A stretch of 22,711 nucleotides of DNA from Acidimicrobiaceae bacterium (GCA_002715405.1 PAZD01000069.1:1-22711), one strand, 5' to 3'; shown: positions 7,597-16,501, counted from the first letter of the stretch. The notes: generated by a model from the letters alone, not told the origin. Numbers and translations are program-made.

Positions 7597-9333
7597 ATGT
7601 TCGATTACCTCATAAAAGGCGGCACGATTGTTGACGGAACAGGTAGCGAAGGTTTTTTGGGCGATATCGCTATTAAAGATGGCCGAATTGTCCAAGTTGG
7701 TGAGATTAGTGGAGATGCGAAAGAAATAATTGATGCTACGGGCATGGTTGTTGCCCCAGGATTTGTAGATCCTCACACCCATTACGATGCTCAGTTGTTT
7801 TGGGATCCTCACGCAACACCTTCAAACCTTCATGGAGTGACAAGTGTTGTAATGGGAAACTGTGGCTTTACTCTCGCACCAGTAAATAACGCTTCTGACG
7901 CTGATTACCTCCGCCGCATGATGGTGAAAGTGGAGGGGATGCCTCTTGAAGCATTGGAAACAGGTGTCAGCTGGGATTGGAATAGTTACGGCGACTACCT
8001 ATCAAAACTCGATGGGAATATCGGTTTAAACGTTGCAACAATGGTCGGCCATTGCGCTCTTCGTTTAGCAGTTATGGGTTCGGACGCTACCGAAAAGGTA
8101 GCTACACCTGAACAAATTGAAGAAATGCAAATTCTGCTCGATCAATGCATTGAACAGGGGGGACTAGGATTTTCAACGACCCGAGCGTTTACGCACAAAG
8201 ATGGAGATGGAAATCCGGTTCCTTCAAGAGTTGCATCTGAGGAGGAACTTCTTGCCTTGTGTGAAGTTGTTTCACGTCATGAAGGAACAACCTTGGAATG
8301 GGCTAGTGATGGGTGTCTAAATGGGTTCACTGATGATGAGGTAGATCTTATGGCAAATATGTCATTGAGTGGTCGCCGGCCTTTAAATTGGAATGTTCTT
8401 ACCGTCGATTCAGCTAGACCTGATGACTACAAAAATCAGCTTAAAGCACTTGAAACATGCACTGAGAGAGGGGCAAAAGTAGTTGCTCTCACAATGCCAG
8501 TTTTAGTTGGAATGAATATGAGTTTTCTTACGTACTGTGGATTAAACATGATGCCAGATTGGGGGCCAATACTGGACCTTCCAGTGGAAGAAAGAATAGA
8601 AAAACTTCTAGATCCTGAAGTAAGGCGCTTTATGGAAGAACGCGCTGCGTCACCTGACGCTGGCGTATTCAGTCGTTTAACGGGTTGGGGCCGTTATGTG
8701 ATTGGTGATACCTACTGTGAAGCCAATGAAGGACTCAAAGGACGAACAGTTGGAGATATCGCTCGAGAACGAGGAGTTCGTGATTTCTATTGTCTTTTAG
8801 ATATTGTCGTTGCAGATGAATTACGAACTGTCTTATGGCCAGGTCCAACTGATGATGACCCAGCTAGTTGGTATATGCGAGCAGAAGCCTGGCAACACCC
8901 CGATGTGATGATTGGTGGATCCGACGCTGGCGCTCATTTGGATCGAATGTCCGGAGCACCGTATACAACAGACTGGCTTTATGATTCCCTACATGGAAAA
9001 TCGTTAATTTCGCTTGAGGAAACTATCCATCACATAACGCAGGTACCAGCTGAGCTGTTTGGATTACGTGATCGTGGGGTGTTAAGACAAGGATGGATCG
9101 CTGATGTGGTTGTTTTTGATCCTGAAGAGATTAATTCAGGTGAAGTTATTCTTTTGAATGACCTACCCGGTGGGGAAGGTCGTCTTTACGCTGATGTATA
9201 TGGAATGCACAGGGTTTTTGTTAACGGGATTCCCACAGTTGCTGAAAACAAACATACTGGATCTCTCCCTGGGATAGTTCTTAGAAGTGGTCAGGATACG
9301 TACACGGTTCCCATACCTGCAGATTTAACTTAA
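7597..9333 (+). CDS. N-acyl-D-amino-acid deacylase (D-aminoacylase)-type amidohydrolase
   Basis: This 578-residue metal-dependent amidohydrolase opens with the small beta domain typical of the family (LIKGGTIVDGTG). The metal motif H60-T-H62 (DPHTHYDAQ) follows, then GNCGFTLAP with Cys89 and GGSDAGAH with D443 near the barrel end. D-aminoacylase uses this Cys-plus-histidine layout to bind zinc. Known members cleave N-acyl-D-amino acids, but many actinobacterial homologues lie in catabolic clusters and their true substrates are unknown, so hydrolysis of an amide or cyclic imide in the same pathway is possible. It sits 33 bp downstream of the alcohol dehydrogenase, probably in one transcript. 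Its ribosome-binding site is weak. There is no signal peptide. Confidence 0.88.
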   Translation: MFDYLIKGGTIVDGTGSEGFLGDIAIKDGRIVQVGEISGDAKEIIDATGMVVAPGFVDPHTHYDAQLFWDPHATPSNLHGVTSVVMGNCGFTLAPVNNASDADYLRRMMVKVEGMPLEALETGVSWDWNSYGDYLSKLDGNIGLNVATMVGHCALRLAVMGSDATEKVATPEQIEEMQILLDQCIEQGGLGFSTTRAFTHKDGDGNPVPSRVASEEELLALCEVVSRHEGTTLEWASDGCLNGFTDDEVDLMANMSLSGRRPLNWNVLTVDSARPDDYKNQLKALETCTERGAKVVALTMPVLVGMNMSFLTYCGLNMMPDWGPILDLPVEERIEKLLDPEVRRFMEERAASPDAGVFSRLTGWGRYVIGDTYCEANEGLKGRTVGDIARERGVRDFYCLLDIVVADELRTVLWPGPTDDDPASWYMRAEAWQHPDVMIGGSDAGAHLDRMSGAPYTTDWLYDSLHGKSLISLEETIHHITQVPAELFGLRDRGVLRQGWIADVVVFDPEEINSGEVILLNDLPGGEGRLYADVYGMHRVFVNGIPTVAENKHTGSLPGIVLRSGQDTYTVPIPADLT

Positions 9334-9402
9334 ATTCTTGCTTCTATTTTGCTCGGGTAATTATTTTTATTTAGTTTGGTCCTAATTATCTAGGAGGAAA
9401 GC

Positions 9403-10176
9403 ATGTCAAGATTTTCAAATAAAGTCGTTGTCGTTACTGGAGCATCAGGGGGGATAGGAAGGGCTGCTTCATTGCGTTTTGCATCCGAGGGCGCATCTAT
9501 TGTGGCGGTAGATATGAATGAAGAAACGCTCGGTGAAACAGTAAATTTAGTCGAAGAAGCTGGGGGGAAAGCTCATGGAGTTATTGCAGATGTAACAGTC
9601 TCTTCTGAGGTAGAGAATTATGTCAATCAAGCAACAGATGTGTTCGGAGGAGTTGATGTCCTATTCAACAATGCGGGCATTGAAGGCCATGTCGCACCCC
9701 TGGAGAGCTACGACGAAGAAATATTTGACAAAGTCCTGCAAGTCAACGTGAAAGGCGTTTGGCTAGGGATGCGCTATGTAGTAGATGCCCTTCGTCTTCG
9801 AGGAGGAGGAAATATCGTTAATACAGCTTCGGGCGCTGGTCTTATGGCAACACCGACGCTCGTAGCGTATGGAGCAAGCAAGCACGCTGTCATCGGAATG
9901 ACAAAAACCGCTGCAGTTGAACTTGCTCCTGCTGGTATTCGAGTAAATGCTGTTTGTCCAGGGGTTGTTAATACTCGCATGATACGAAGTATTGAAGAAA
10001 TGAGTATTCCCGAAGATCCTGAGGAATACACAAAACTTACAAATGAGCGCGTACCCCTTGGGCGATACGCAGAACCCGAAGAAGTAGCTGGACTAGTTGC
10101 CTTTCTTGCTTCCGACGAAGCAGCTTATATTACGGGGTCCTGCTATCTAATCGATGGCGGCATTATATTATCTTAG
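9403..10176 (+). CDS. Short-chain dehydrogenase/reductase (classical SDR), probably NAD-dependent
   Basis: A classical 257-residue SDR with TGASGGIG (12-19), NNAG (89-92), Ser143, Tyr156 and Lys160. Asp37 at the end of the second strand (AVDMNEE) favours NAD over NADP, and hence oxidation of a hydroxyl to a ketone. The C terminus (YITGSCYLIDGG) matches the family well. The start has an excellent ribosome-binding site (AGGAGG, 6-7 nt before the ATG). It follows the D-aminoacylase-like gene by 69 bp, and the gap holds no evident terminator, so it may be co-transcribed. Substrate unknown: a ring or side-chain secondary alcohol would fit the surrounding genes. Confidence 0.93.
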   Translation: MSRFSNKVVVVTGASGGIGRAASLRFASEGASIVAVDMNEETLGETVNLVEEAGGKAHGVIADVTVSSEVENYVNQATDVFGGVDVLFNNAGIEGHVAPLESYDEEIFDKVLQVNVKGVWLGMRYVVDALRLRGGGNIVNTASGAGLMATPTLVAYGASKHAVIGMTKTAAVELAPAGIRVNAVCPGVVNTRMIRSIEEMSIPEDPEEYTKLTNERVPLGRYAEPEEVAGLVAFLASDEAAYITGSCYLIDGGIILS

Positions 10177-10296
10177 CCAGCAAAGAAAATTCCAAACTGA
10201 TAGAGATGACTACCGATAGTTAAGGTTGGCGAAAATACAATTATAGAAAAATTCAGATCACTGACCAGAAATCCATGGTGGAGAACATTCGAAACA

Positions 10297-10698
10297 TTGC
10301 TAATCGGCGGCGCTTTTATCGCAGTTGGCATTAACCACTTCACCGATCCAGATTTCTTTGAAGCAATCGTGCCACGATGGTTTTGGAGTCCCTCTTTCGC
10401 AAATCAAGTTTCAGGAGCATTAGAAATTGGTCTGGGTGCAGCACTAATTCCTATATGGACTCGAAGATACGCTGCATGGGGTCTTCTAGCTTTACTTGTA
10501 CTTGTTTATCCAGCAAATATTGACATGTTCATAAACAATGTGGACGTTGTAACGAATGAGTTTGGAGAAACGGTCCGAATCGAAGATGCCTCTGGGGTAT
10601 TTGCTCGAAATTTGATCCGTCTTCCGTTCCAGTTTGTATTTGCTTGGTTAATTTTGAGGCATGCACGCAACCCGTCACCGGTTCAAGAAGAAAGCTGA
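10297..10698 (+). CDS. DoxX-like membrane protein
   Basis: A 133-residue integral membrane protein with about four hydrophobic helices (near residues 1-15, 36-54, 57-76 and 107-122) and the DoxX-family pattern GINHFTDPDFFEAIVP in the first loop. DoxX-like proteins are quinone-related membrane proteins, often of unknown function. The start is a TTG at 10297, preceded by GGTGGAGAAC about 12 nt upstream. The frame is open back to about 10210 without an ATG or GTG. The in-frame sequence just upstream reads NPWWRTFETLL, which looks like a natural N terminus, so the true start may be a rarer codon further up. The last 16 bp overlap the 3' end of the convergent thioesterase gene. Confidence 0.75.
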   Translation: MLIGGAFIAVGINHFTDPDFFEAIVPRWFWSPSFANQVSGALEIGLGAALIPIWTRRYAAWGLLALLVLVYPANIDMFINNVDVVTNEFGETVRIEDASGVFARNLIRLPFQFVFAWLILRHARNPSPVQEES

Positions 10699-11501
10699 CT
10701 ACAAGGAAGAACTTTCATAAAAAAACTGCACGAAAGCACATCATGTCCTAGATCAAACAAAGAAACTTTAATGTTCCCTTGATCCTGTGGACCGACCCAT
10801 TCTGACGTTGTCGAGAGTGGCCCCGATCGACCACCAATAAGATATCGAGCATCTATGGATGTCACAATACATGGTTCTCCAAAGTGATATTCACCGAAAC
10901 TTTGCCCGCCTATTTCCCCTAAAAGGGTCATGATCGCCCCTTGTACAAATCCTCCTGGCCGTCGAACTGATTCATTTGGGTGTAATACTGCTTCTCCTAT
11001 TGAAGGTTCCTGAACACTAATACCTGCAAGATTGCTAACTGGTTCTCCAAGTGGTGGTATTTCACTTTTTGACATACGCATTCTTATCCCACTTACATCC
11101 GGCTTTGTTTCTCCTTCTCGAAGTGGCGTTCGCAAAAAAGTTATTTGAGAAGTCCCAACTAAAATTTCATCTTGATCGAAAAAATTAACCTCTTCAATGA
11201 ACATTTTCTTCCCATGGCGAAGAATATGGCTTTGAGCTTGAATACTTTTCGCATTGGTAGTGAAACCTCGCCGAAACGAAAAATCTGTTGTAAAGGTCCA
11301 ATCATCCACAATCGATTCCAATTGCATTCCTACAACCATGTCTGCCAGAAGCATCAATGGAGCGACCCTAACGTGGCCGTTACTTTCAAGCCCATCGCTA
11401 ATTTTTAGAGTTCCTTTAGTCGGATCATCTGAACTCGGCCTCGCCCCCATTTGTGCCATTACAGTAAGAAATTCAGAATGAGAATAGGGGTCGTCTACCA
11501 T
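10683..11501 (-). CDS. Tandem-hotdog acyl-CoA thioesterase family protein
   Basis: The 272-residue protein appears to hold two hotdog-like halves (about 1-130 and 150-268), as in the acyl-CoA thioesterase-like family. The second half contains GGFVQGAIMTLLGEIGG, with an acidic residue on the long helix as in PaaI-type enzymes, followed by a strand-rich tail. It would hydrolyse an acyl-CoA to the free acid and CoA in the cytosol. The start is ATG at 11501, 7 bp after the stop of the P450 gene, so both are almost certainly one transcript with coupled translation. Its 3' end overlaps the DoxX-like gene by 16 bp. The two-domain layout is inferred from pattern only. A function in recycling CoA during P450-started side-chain oxidation is plausible. 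Confidence 0.7.
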   Translation of the reverse strand: MVDDPYSHSEFLTVMAQMGARPSSDDPTKGTLKISDGLESNGHVRVAPLMLLADMVVGMQLESIVDDWTFTTDFSFRRGFTTNAKSIQAQSHILRHGKKMFIEEVNFFDQDEILVGTSQITFLRTPLREGETKPDVSGIRMRMSKSEIPPLGEPVSNLAGISVQEPSIGEAVLHPNESVRRPGGFVQGAIMTLLGEIGGQSFGEYHFGEPCIVTSIDARYLIGGRSGPLSTTSEWVGPQDQGNIKVSLFDLGHDVLSCSFFMKVLPCSQLSS

Positions 11502-11508
11502 TGAACTC

Positions 11509-12750
11509 TTAGATTTTAGTCGGGTTTACCTTTGCCCCTGGTGTCCATGTAATTGGAAGATGTTTTATACCGCCAATAAAATTTGATCGAAGTCTGGCCG
11601 GTTCTCCAGCTAATTTCATATCCGGCATTCGGGTAATAACTTCCTGAAATATCAGCCGGAGTTCGGCACGGGCCAGATTAGCCCCTAAACAATAATGAGC
11701 TCCGCCTCCACCAAATGCTATGTGATCATTAGGAGTTCGAGTTATATCAAAGACAAAAGGGTCATCGAATACTTCTTCATCACGATTTGCTGAGATGTAC
11801 CACATCACTACTCGAGTTCCCTTATCAATTTCTGTTCCGAGAAGTTCAGTAGCCACTGTTGTAGTCCTTCGGAAATGCAAGACAGGCGTAGCCCATCGGA
11901 TGATTTCATCTACTGCAGTATCTAAGTACTTGTCGACATCACTTTGTAAAAGACGAAGTTGATCAGGATGCGATAAAAGGGCGTACATACCATGGGCGGT
12001 AGCATTACGCGTAGTTTCATTCCCAGCAACAGCTAAAAGAAGCATAAATACATCAACTTCGAGGTCGGTCAGACGATCACCATCAATTTCTGCATTTATA
12101 AGTTTCGTAATAATGTCATCCTGTGGATCAACCCCTCGAGCTAGAGCAAGTTCATGGGCATAGGCATAAAGTTCCATAGCGGCGACTCCAGGATCACCTT
12201 CGTATTCTGGATCATCAACCCCAATTAGATCATTTGACCATTTGAAAAGAAGGTGTCGGTCTTCCTGAGGAACACCCATAATTTCAGCAATTGCCTGAAG
12301 AGGAAGCTCTGCTGCTAAATCTTCAACAAAATCTGCTGAACCATTTTCAATGACATTATCAACAATCAACGAAGTGCGGTGGGCAAGAAATTGTTCGAGC
12401 AGACCAATCATCCGAGGAGTAAACCCTTTACTAACAAGCCGGCGATATCGAGTATGTTTTGGAGGATCTGTATAGAGCATATTTAGACCACGCTGATCAA
12501 CAAACGCTCCATCATCGCGATTAACTCGAGGATCAGCAATACTAATTCCACCTATTTCACTAGAGAAAAGTTCATTGTCTCGGTTCACATATCTAACATC
12601 ACTATGTCGAACTACATTCCAGAATCCGCCACCATCGGGATGATCGTGCCAAAACAAAGGTGCTTCTTCTCGAAGAACTCGGAACATATCATGATGTTCC
12701 ATCCGAACGAACCGATCCGCATCAAGCAAATCTATGTCGTTAAGGTCCAT
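11509..12750 (-). CDS. Cytochrome P450, CYP125/CYP142-like
   Basis: A soluble 413-residue P450. The oxygen-activation motif is AGNET (242-246) in the I helix, the ExxR motif is E282 to R285, and the heme loop is FGGGGAHYCLG with axial Cys354. The sequence closely recalls CYP125 and CYP142 sterol side-chain hydroxylases from mycobacteria: the segments ELPLQAIAEIMGVPQEDR, WSNDLIGVDDPEY and the C-terminal GIKHLP pattern are typical. These enzymes hydroxylate the terminal methyl of a sterol chain and need a ferredoxin and reductase, neither of which is in this window. The ATG at 12750 has a GAGGAG ribosome-binding site 6 nt upstream. It is followed in the same transcript by the thioesterase. The subfamily is confident; the sterol substrate is not proven. 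Confidence 0.9.
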   Translation of the reverse strand: MDLNDIDLLDADRFVRMEHHDMFRVLREEAPLFWHDHPDGGGFWNVVRHSDVRYVNRDNELFSSEIGGISIADPRVNRDDGAFVDQRGLNMLYTDPPKHTRYRRLVSKGFTPRMIGLLEQFLAHRTSLIVDNVIENGSADFVEDLAAELPLQAIAEIMGVPQEDRHLLFKWSNDLIGVDDPEYEGDPGVAAMELYAYAHELALARGVDPQDDIITKLINAEIDGDRLTDLEVDVFMLLLAVAGNETTRNATAHGMYALLSHPDQLRLLQSDVDKYLDTAVDEIIRWATPVLHFRRTTTVATELLGTEIDKGTRVVMWYISANRDEEVFDDPFVFDITRTPNDHIAFGGGGAHYCLGANLARAELRLIFQEVITRMPDMKLAGEPARLRSNFIGGIKHLPITWTPGAKVNPTKI

Positions 12751-12960
12751 TTGGACTCCTCAAATTATCGAAGAATTGTTATTACATATCTAAATTCAAC
12801 TGATTAATTAATAAGCATTCTTGTAAATCAGCATCATGACTGAAATCTGCCCAAATGGAACTTTCACATTTCACCGAACAGCACTAAAGTCTTTATTAGT
12901 ACAGTATTTAATGAAATACATTAACTTACGTTTCTTTGAAAGGCAATTGGGGGCAAAGAT
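12751..12960. promoter_or_regulatory. Divergent intergenic region with inverted repeats
   Basis: This 210-bp AT-rich region separates the P450 operon (minus) from the amidohydrolase operon (plus) and is the largest gap in the window. It contains GTATTT-AATG-AAATAC (12904-12919), an exact 6-bp-arm inverted repeat about 42 bp before the plus-strand start. It also holds CTGATT (12800-12805) with AATCAG (12826-12831), and ATTAATTAAT nearby. These are candidate regulator sites; none has a known match. A short open frame starting at 12836 is probably meaningless. Confidence 0.4.
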
Positions 12961-14253
12961 ATGGCTCAAGAAATCAATACGAGTAACGACCCGTACGTCA
13001 TTGTTTCTTCAGATTCCCATGCTGGGCTTCAATGTGAAGAGTACCGCCCATATTTAGATTCTTCCGTTCATAAAGAATTTGATGATTACGTCGCCGAGCG
13101 CCATGAAAATCGAAGGCTTACTGAAGAGATCAACGGAGAATACGTTGAAGAATGGGAAAGCACCAACGCTGAAGGTCTTCGGGGAGCTTATGATCCTGAG
13201 GTCCGAGATAAAGAACTTGATGCTGATGGTATTTCTGGAGAAATCATCTTCGCTGATGGCGATGCAGTAACCGGCATGGAGTCACCTCCTTTTGGAGCTG
13301 GTCTCGCAGCTGGGCAAATAAGTGACCCCCGTTTAGCTTTTGCTGGAGCAAAAGCTCATAATCGTTGGCTTGAGGAATTCTGCGCAACCAGTCCTGCAAG
13401 ACGGGCAGGAGTGGCTCTTCTTCCCATAACCCATGGAGTTGATGAAGCAGTTAAAGAAGTCGAAACACTAGCTGGTAAACCTGGGATAAAGGGCGTGATG
13501 ATTCCGACCCTATGGCATGAGGCTCCTCCATATGGCAGTGACCACTACGACAAGTTTTGGGCGGCATGTGCAGAAGCTGGGCTTGTTATTCATACGCACT
13601 CTGGTGAAGCAGACTTTCCAAGTTATGGTGAAAATATTGCTATGTACGTCTCTGAAGTTGCCTTCTGGACGCATCGAGCTTTATGGCAATTACTATTTAG
13701 CGGTAAATTCGATAAGTTTCAGGGATTGAAATACTGCGTAGTGGAATGCGGTAGTTGGTGGGTCGGTGATCTTCTTTGGAAAGCTGACGTCAATTTTGGT
13801 GCTAGCTGGAAAATAAAGAAGATGAGCAGCCGAATGAAAGGGCTTTTAACAAAACTCCCGTCTGAATATTTTGGGGAAAGCGTATTTATCGGAGCCTCAA
13901 CAATGAGCCGCTACGAAATCCGCGAACGACATCGAAATGGTATAGATGCGCTGATGTGGGGTACAGACTATCCGCATCCAGAAGGCTCATGGCCAAATAC
14001 GGCAGAAAGACTAGAAACTGATTTTCAAGATGTTTCTATTGAAGACACCCGTCGCCTTCTTGGATTGAATGCCATTAAGTGCTACAACCTTGATGTTGCA
14101 GGGTTAAATGAAGTAGCCAATCGGGTGGGGCCAACACCTAAAAAGTTGAATCAGAATCCTGAACTTCGAACAAGCCAAACCGCTAAACGTGACGGCCGTT
14201 GGTGGTTTGATGATTATGGAATTGAATGGAAAGGCTCTGAGAGCGGACACTAG
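12961..14253 (+). CDS. Amidohydrolase family 2 protein, DxH type (first of a tandem pair)
   Basis: A 430-residue TIM-barrel metalloenzyme. D18-S-H20 (SSDSHAG) provides the first metal motif, H211 and H213 (IHTHSGE) the next, and D336 in GTDYPHPEGSWP the final Asp. It shares this DxH and DYPH layout with the next gene and with the gene at 3878. Its C terminus extends about 90 residues past the last motif. Known relatives include decarboxylases and C-C bond hydrolases such as those acting on ring-cleavage products, and the reaction here cannot be assigned. The ATG at 12961 follows a G-rich ribosome-binding site (GGGGGC). The next amidohydrolase starts 47 bp downstream, and the SDR follows in turn, so all three probably form one operon. 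Confidence 0.88.
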   Translation: MAQEINTSNDPYVIVSSDSHAGLQCEEYRPYLDSSVHKEFDDYVAERHENRRLTEEINGEYVEEWESTNAEGLRGAYDPEVRDKELDADGISGEIIFADGDAVTGMESPPFGAGLAAGQISDPRLAFAGAKAHNRWLEEFCATSPARRAGVALLPITHGVDEAVKEVETLAGKPGIKGVMIPTLWHEAPPYGSDHYDKFWAACAEAGLVIHTHSGEADFPSYGENIAMYVSEVAFWTHRALWQLLFSGKFDKFQGLKYCVVECGSWWVGDLLWKADVNFGASWKIKKMSSRMKGLLTKLPSEYFGESVFIGASTMSRYEIRERHRNGIDALMWGTDYPHPEGSWPNTAERLETDFQDVSIEDTRRLLGLNAIKCYNLDVAGLNEVANRVGPTPKKLNQNPELRTSQTAKRDGRWWFDDYGIEWKGSESGH

Positions 14254-14300
14254 ATCCTCCTGCAATTAAAGTTCGTAGGAGAAAGGAATAGTATAGGACG

Positions 14301-15605
14301 ATGAAGCTTCCAGAAACCGACCACCATATAGTGATATCTGCGGATAGTCACTGTGGCGCTGATCTTCGAGGTTATAAACCATATTTAGAGAAGAAATACC
14401 ACGACGATTTTGAAGAATGGGCTACAGCTTCCGAAGAAGCAGCAGAAAAACAAGAAGCTCTATTCTCTGGAAAAGGCCGATCTACCAGAAACGTTGGAAT
14501 CGATGGGGATCCAGAACTTGATGCAAATAAAAATTTTTCATCTGAACGAAGACTACAAGAACAGCAAGAAGATGGCGTTATTGGATTTGTGCTTTTCCCA
14601 AATACCCAGCCACCCTTTGCACCCCAAGCGGCTACCCAATTTGAAGCGCCTCCCTATAGCGATAATTTTGAACATCGATGGGCTGGACTTAAAGCCCATA
14701 ATCGCTGGCTGAAGGATTTTGTAGACCAAGCTCCGCTTCAACGGGCTGGCATAGCTCAAATCTTTCTAGGAGATGTTGAAGGGTCGGTCGCTGAAATCGA
14801 ATGGGCAGCTGAGAATGGACTCAGAGGAGGTATCTTGGTCCCCGGCGCTCCTCCAGACTCTCCCTTTGAACCTCTTTATTCAGCGGGCTATGAACCTATT
14901 TGGGCTGCAGCAGCTGCAAATAATATGACCTTAAATCACCATGCAGGTGGGGCTACTCCAAATTTCGGTAATCACTTCCCCTCTTCGTTAGCGGTGTTTA
15001 TGCTTGAGGTTTCCTGGTGGTCCCAAAGGGCTCTGTGGCATTTAATGTTTTCTGGCGTATTTGAACGCCACCCTTCATTACGGTGGATTAACACAGAAAC
15101 AGGTACCGCTTGGGTCCCTGACACGTTAAAAAAGCTTGACTCTTTTTATCACCGGATGAAATATTCAAAGTATGGATCAGAGTCAATATTTGGAGGAATG
15201 GCAGTAGAAAATTTGAGTTTAACTCCCAGTGAGTATTGGCAACGGCAATGCCATGTAGGAGCGAGTTTTCTGCGTCCGGCTGAAGCACCTATGTGCGAGA
15301 ATATCGGCGTAGACAATATTCTTTGGGGTTCGGATTATCCCCATATTGAAGGGTCACACCCGCATACCCGTGAGCATCTTCGTTTGACTTTTGCTCAAAT
15401 GCCACAAGACCATGTAATAAAAATACTAACTACTAACGTAGCGAGGGTTTATGGATTCGACCTTGAAGCGCTAAAACCATTAGCGGAAAAATATTGCCCC
15501 ACAAAGGAAGAAGTTTCCACCCATATCCCCTATTCGGAAATTCCAGAAACTGCAAAAGGGTGCCCTGGTATGAACCCATTAAACCAAATCCAGAAAGTCG
15601 CATGA
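14301..15605 (+). CDS. Amidohydrolase family 2 protein, DxH type (second of a tandem pair)
   Basis: This 434-residue protein parallels the preceding gene but is clearly diverged. Its metal motifs are D15-S-H17 (SADSHCG), H213 and H214 (LNHHAGG) and D345 in GSDYPHIEGSHP. The HTH of its neighbour is replaced by NHH, so the two probably act on different substrates or steps, or form a heteromer. The start is ATG at 14301, with AGGAG-type purine runs upstream (AGGAGAAAGGAATA, then TAGGACG close to the start). Its last codon and stop overlap the SDR start by ATGA. A metal-dependent decarboxylation or hydrolysis in a ring-degradation route is likely; the exact role is unknown. Confidence 0.88.
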   Translation: MKLPETDHHIVISADSHCGADLRGYKPYLEKKYHDDFEEWATASEEAAEKQEALFSGKGRSTRNVGIDGDPELDANKNFSSERRLQEQQEDGVIGFVLFPNTQPPFAPQAATQFEAPPYSDNFEHRWAGLKAHNRWLKDFVDQAPLQRAGIAQIFLGDVEGSVAEIEWAAENGLRGGILVPGAPPDSPFEPLYSAGYEPIWAAAAANNMTLNHHAGGATPNFGNHFPSSLAVFMLEVSWWSQRALWHLMFSGVFERHPSLRWINTETGTAWVPDTLKKLDSFYHRMKYSKYGSESIFGGMAVENLSLTPSEYWQRQCHVGASFLRPAEAPMCENIGVDNILWGSDYPHIEGSHPHTREHLRLTFAQMPQDHVIKILTTNVARVYGFDLEALKPLAEKYCPTKEEVSTHIPYSEIPETAKGCPGMNPLNQIQKVA

Positions 15606-16501
15606 TGGAAAACGGTCTACAAAATATAAGTATTGATGGTTCAGTAGCCGTTGTTACAGGAGGAGCAAATGGAATAGGAAAGGGAATCGTTAAAGCTCTT
15701 CTCCTAAATGGAGCATCTGTAGTTATAGCCGATATTGAAGAACAAGTTATCGCTGAGACAGTTGCCGAATTATCTCAACTAGGTCCTTTGGATAGCTTTG
15801 TTACTGACGTAGCTGACGAAGCTTCTGTCGAAGCATTATCCCAATATGTTTTCGACACTCAGGGAAAGTGTAATCTTTTGTTTAATAATGCGGGTGTTGG
15901 TTCAGGAGGTGGAGGGAAAGCATGGCAGAATGAACCGAATGATTGGAAATGGTGCTTTAGTGTTAACGTTTTTGGAACAGCGCATGGAGTAATTTCGTTT
16001 GTACCCAAGATGATTGAATCAGGTGAACCTGTACACGTTATAAATACATCATCTGGCGATGGTGGATTTGCTCCTGTCCCTATGGCATCGGTCTATGCTT
16101 CAAGCAAAGCAGCGGTGAGTTGTTTCACTGAAGCTCTAAATCACCAACTCTTGAGTGAGACAGACAATATGGCCGCTTCCGTGTTCTATCCATCTGGTGG
16201 ATTAATGAATACAGGCCTTTTTACATCCCAACGTAATCGTCCTGAAGAGCTCCAGCGGGTTCGGGGTGGAACCGGCAGAAAATCTATGACTTTTGAAGAA
16301 CTCAAAGACCTGCTAGAAAAATCCGGTCGTGACGTAAAAGTAGCTGACCTTGAAGAGCTTGGGTCTTTCGTCGTCGATGCCGTTCATGAACGTCGATTCA
16401 TTATCGGCAGAGATCTTGACGATACCATCGATCTTCTTCACAGAAGGGCGGAAGCGATATCTGAATTCGAATGCCCTCCACACCATGATATGGGAATATA
16501 A
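15602..16501 (+). CDS. Short-chain dehydrogenase/reductase (SDR), translationally coupled to the amidohydrolase
   Basis: I start this SDR at the ATG at 15602 (299 residues). That ATG overlaps the stop of the preceding gene as ATGA, the usual sign of translational coupling; starting further up at 15494 would place over 100 bp inside the amidohydrolase. Motifs are TGGANGIG (19-26), Asp44 at the end of the second strand (NAD preference), NNAG (95-98), Ser150/Ser151, and Tyr165 with Lys169. After the catalytic Tyr it has about 130 residues, longer than a classical SDR, with an acidic, helical C-terminal extension. Coupling to the amidohydrolase suggests it acts on the same intermediate. Confidence 0.9.
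   Translation: MMENGLQNISIDGSVAVVTGGANGIGKGIVKALLLNGASVVIADIEEQVIAETVAELSQLGPLDSFVTDVADEASVEALSQYVFDTQGKCNLLFNNAGVGSGGGGKAWQNEPNDWKWCFSVNVFGTAHGVISFVPKMIESGEPVHVINTSSGDGGFAPVPMASVYASSKAAVSCFTEALNHQLLSETDNMAASVFYPSGGLMNTGLFTSQRNRPEELQRVRGGTGRKSMTFEELKDLLEKSGRDVKVADLEELGSFVVDAVHERRFIIGRDLDDTIDLLHRRAEAISEFECPPHHDMGI

Noticed and set aside
12836..13057. 73-residue open frame across the amidohydrolase start
   Set aside because: It overlaps the strongly supported gene at 12961 in another frame and resembles no family.
15494..15601. Upstream extension of the third SDR into the amidohydrolase gene
   Set aside because: The extra 36 residues are out-of-frame amidohydrolase sequence; the ATGA overlap at 15602 gives a natural coupled start and a normal SDR N terminus.
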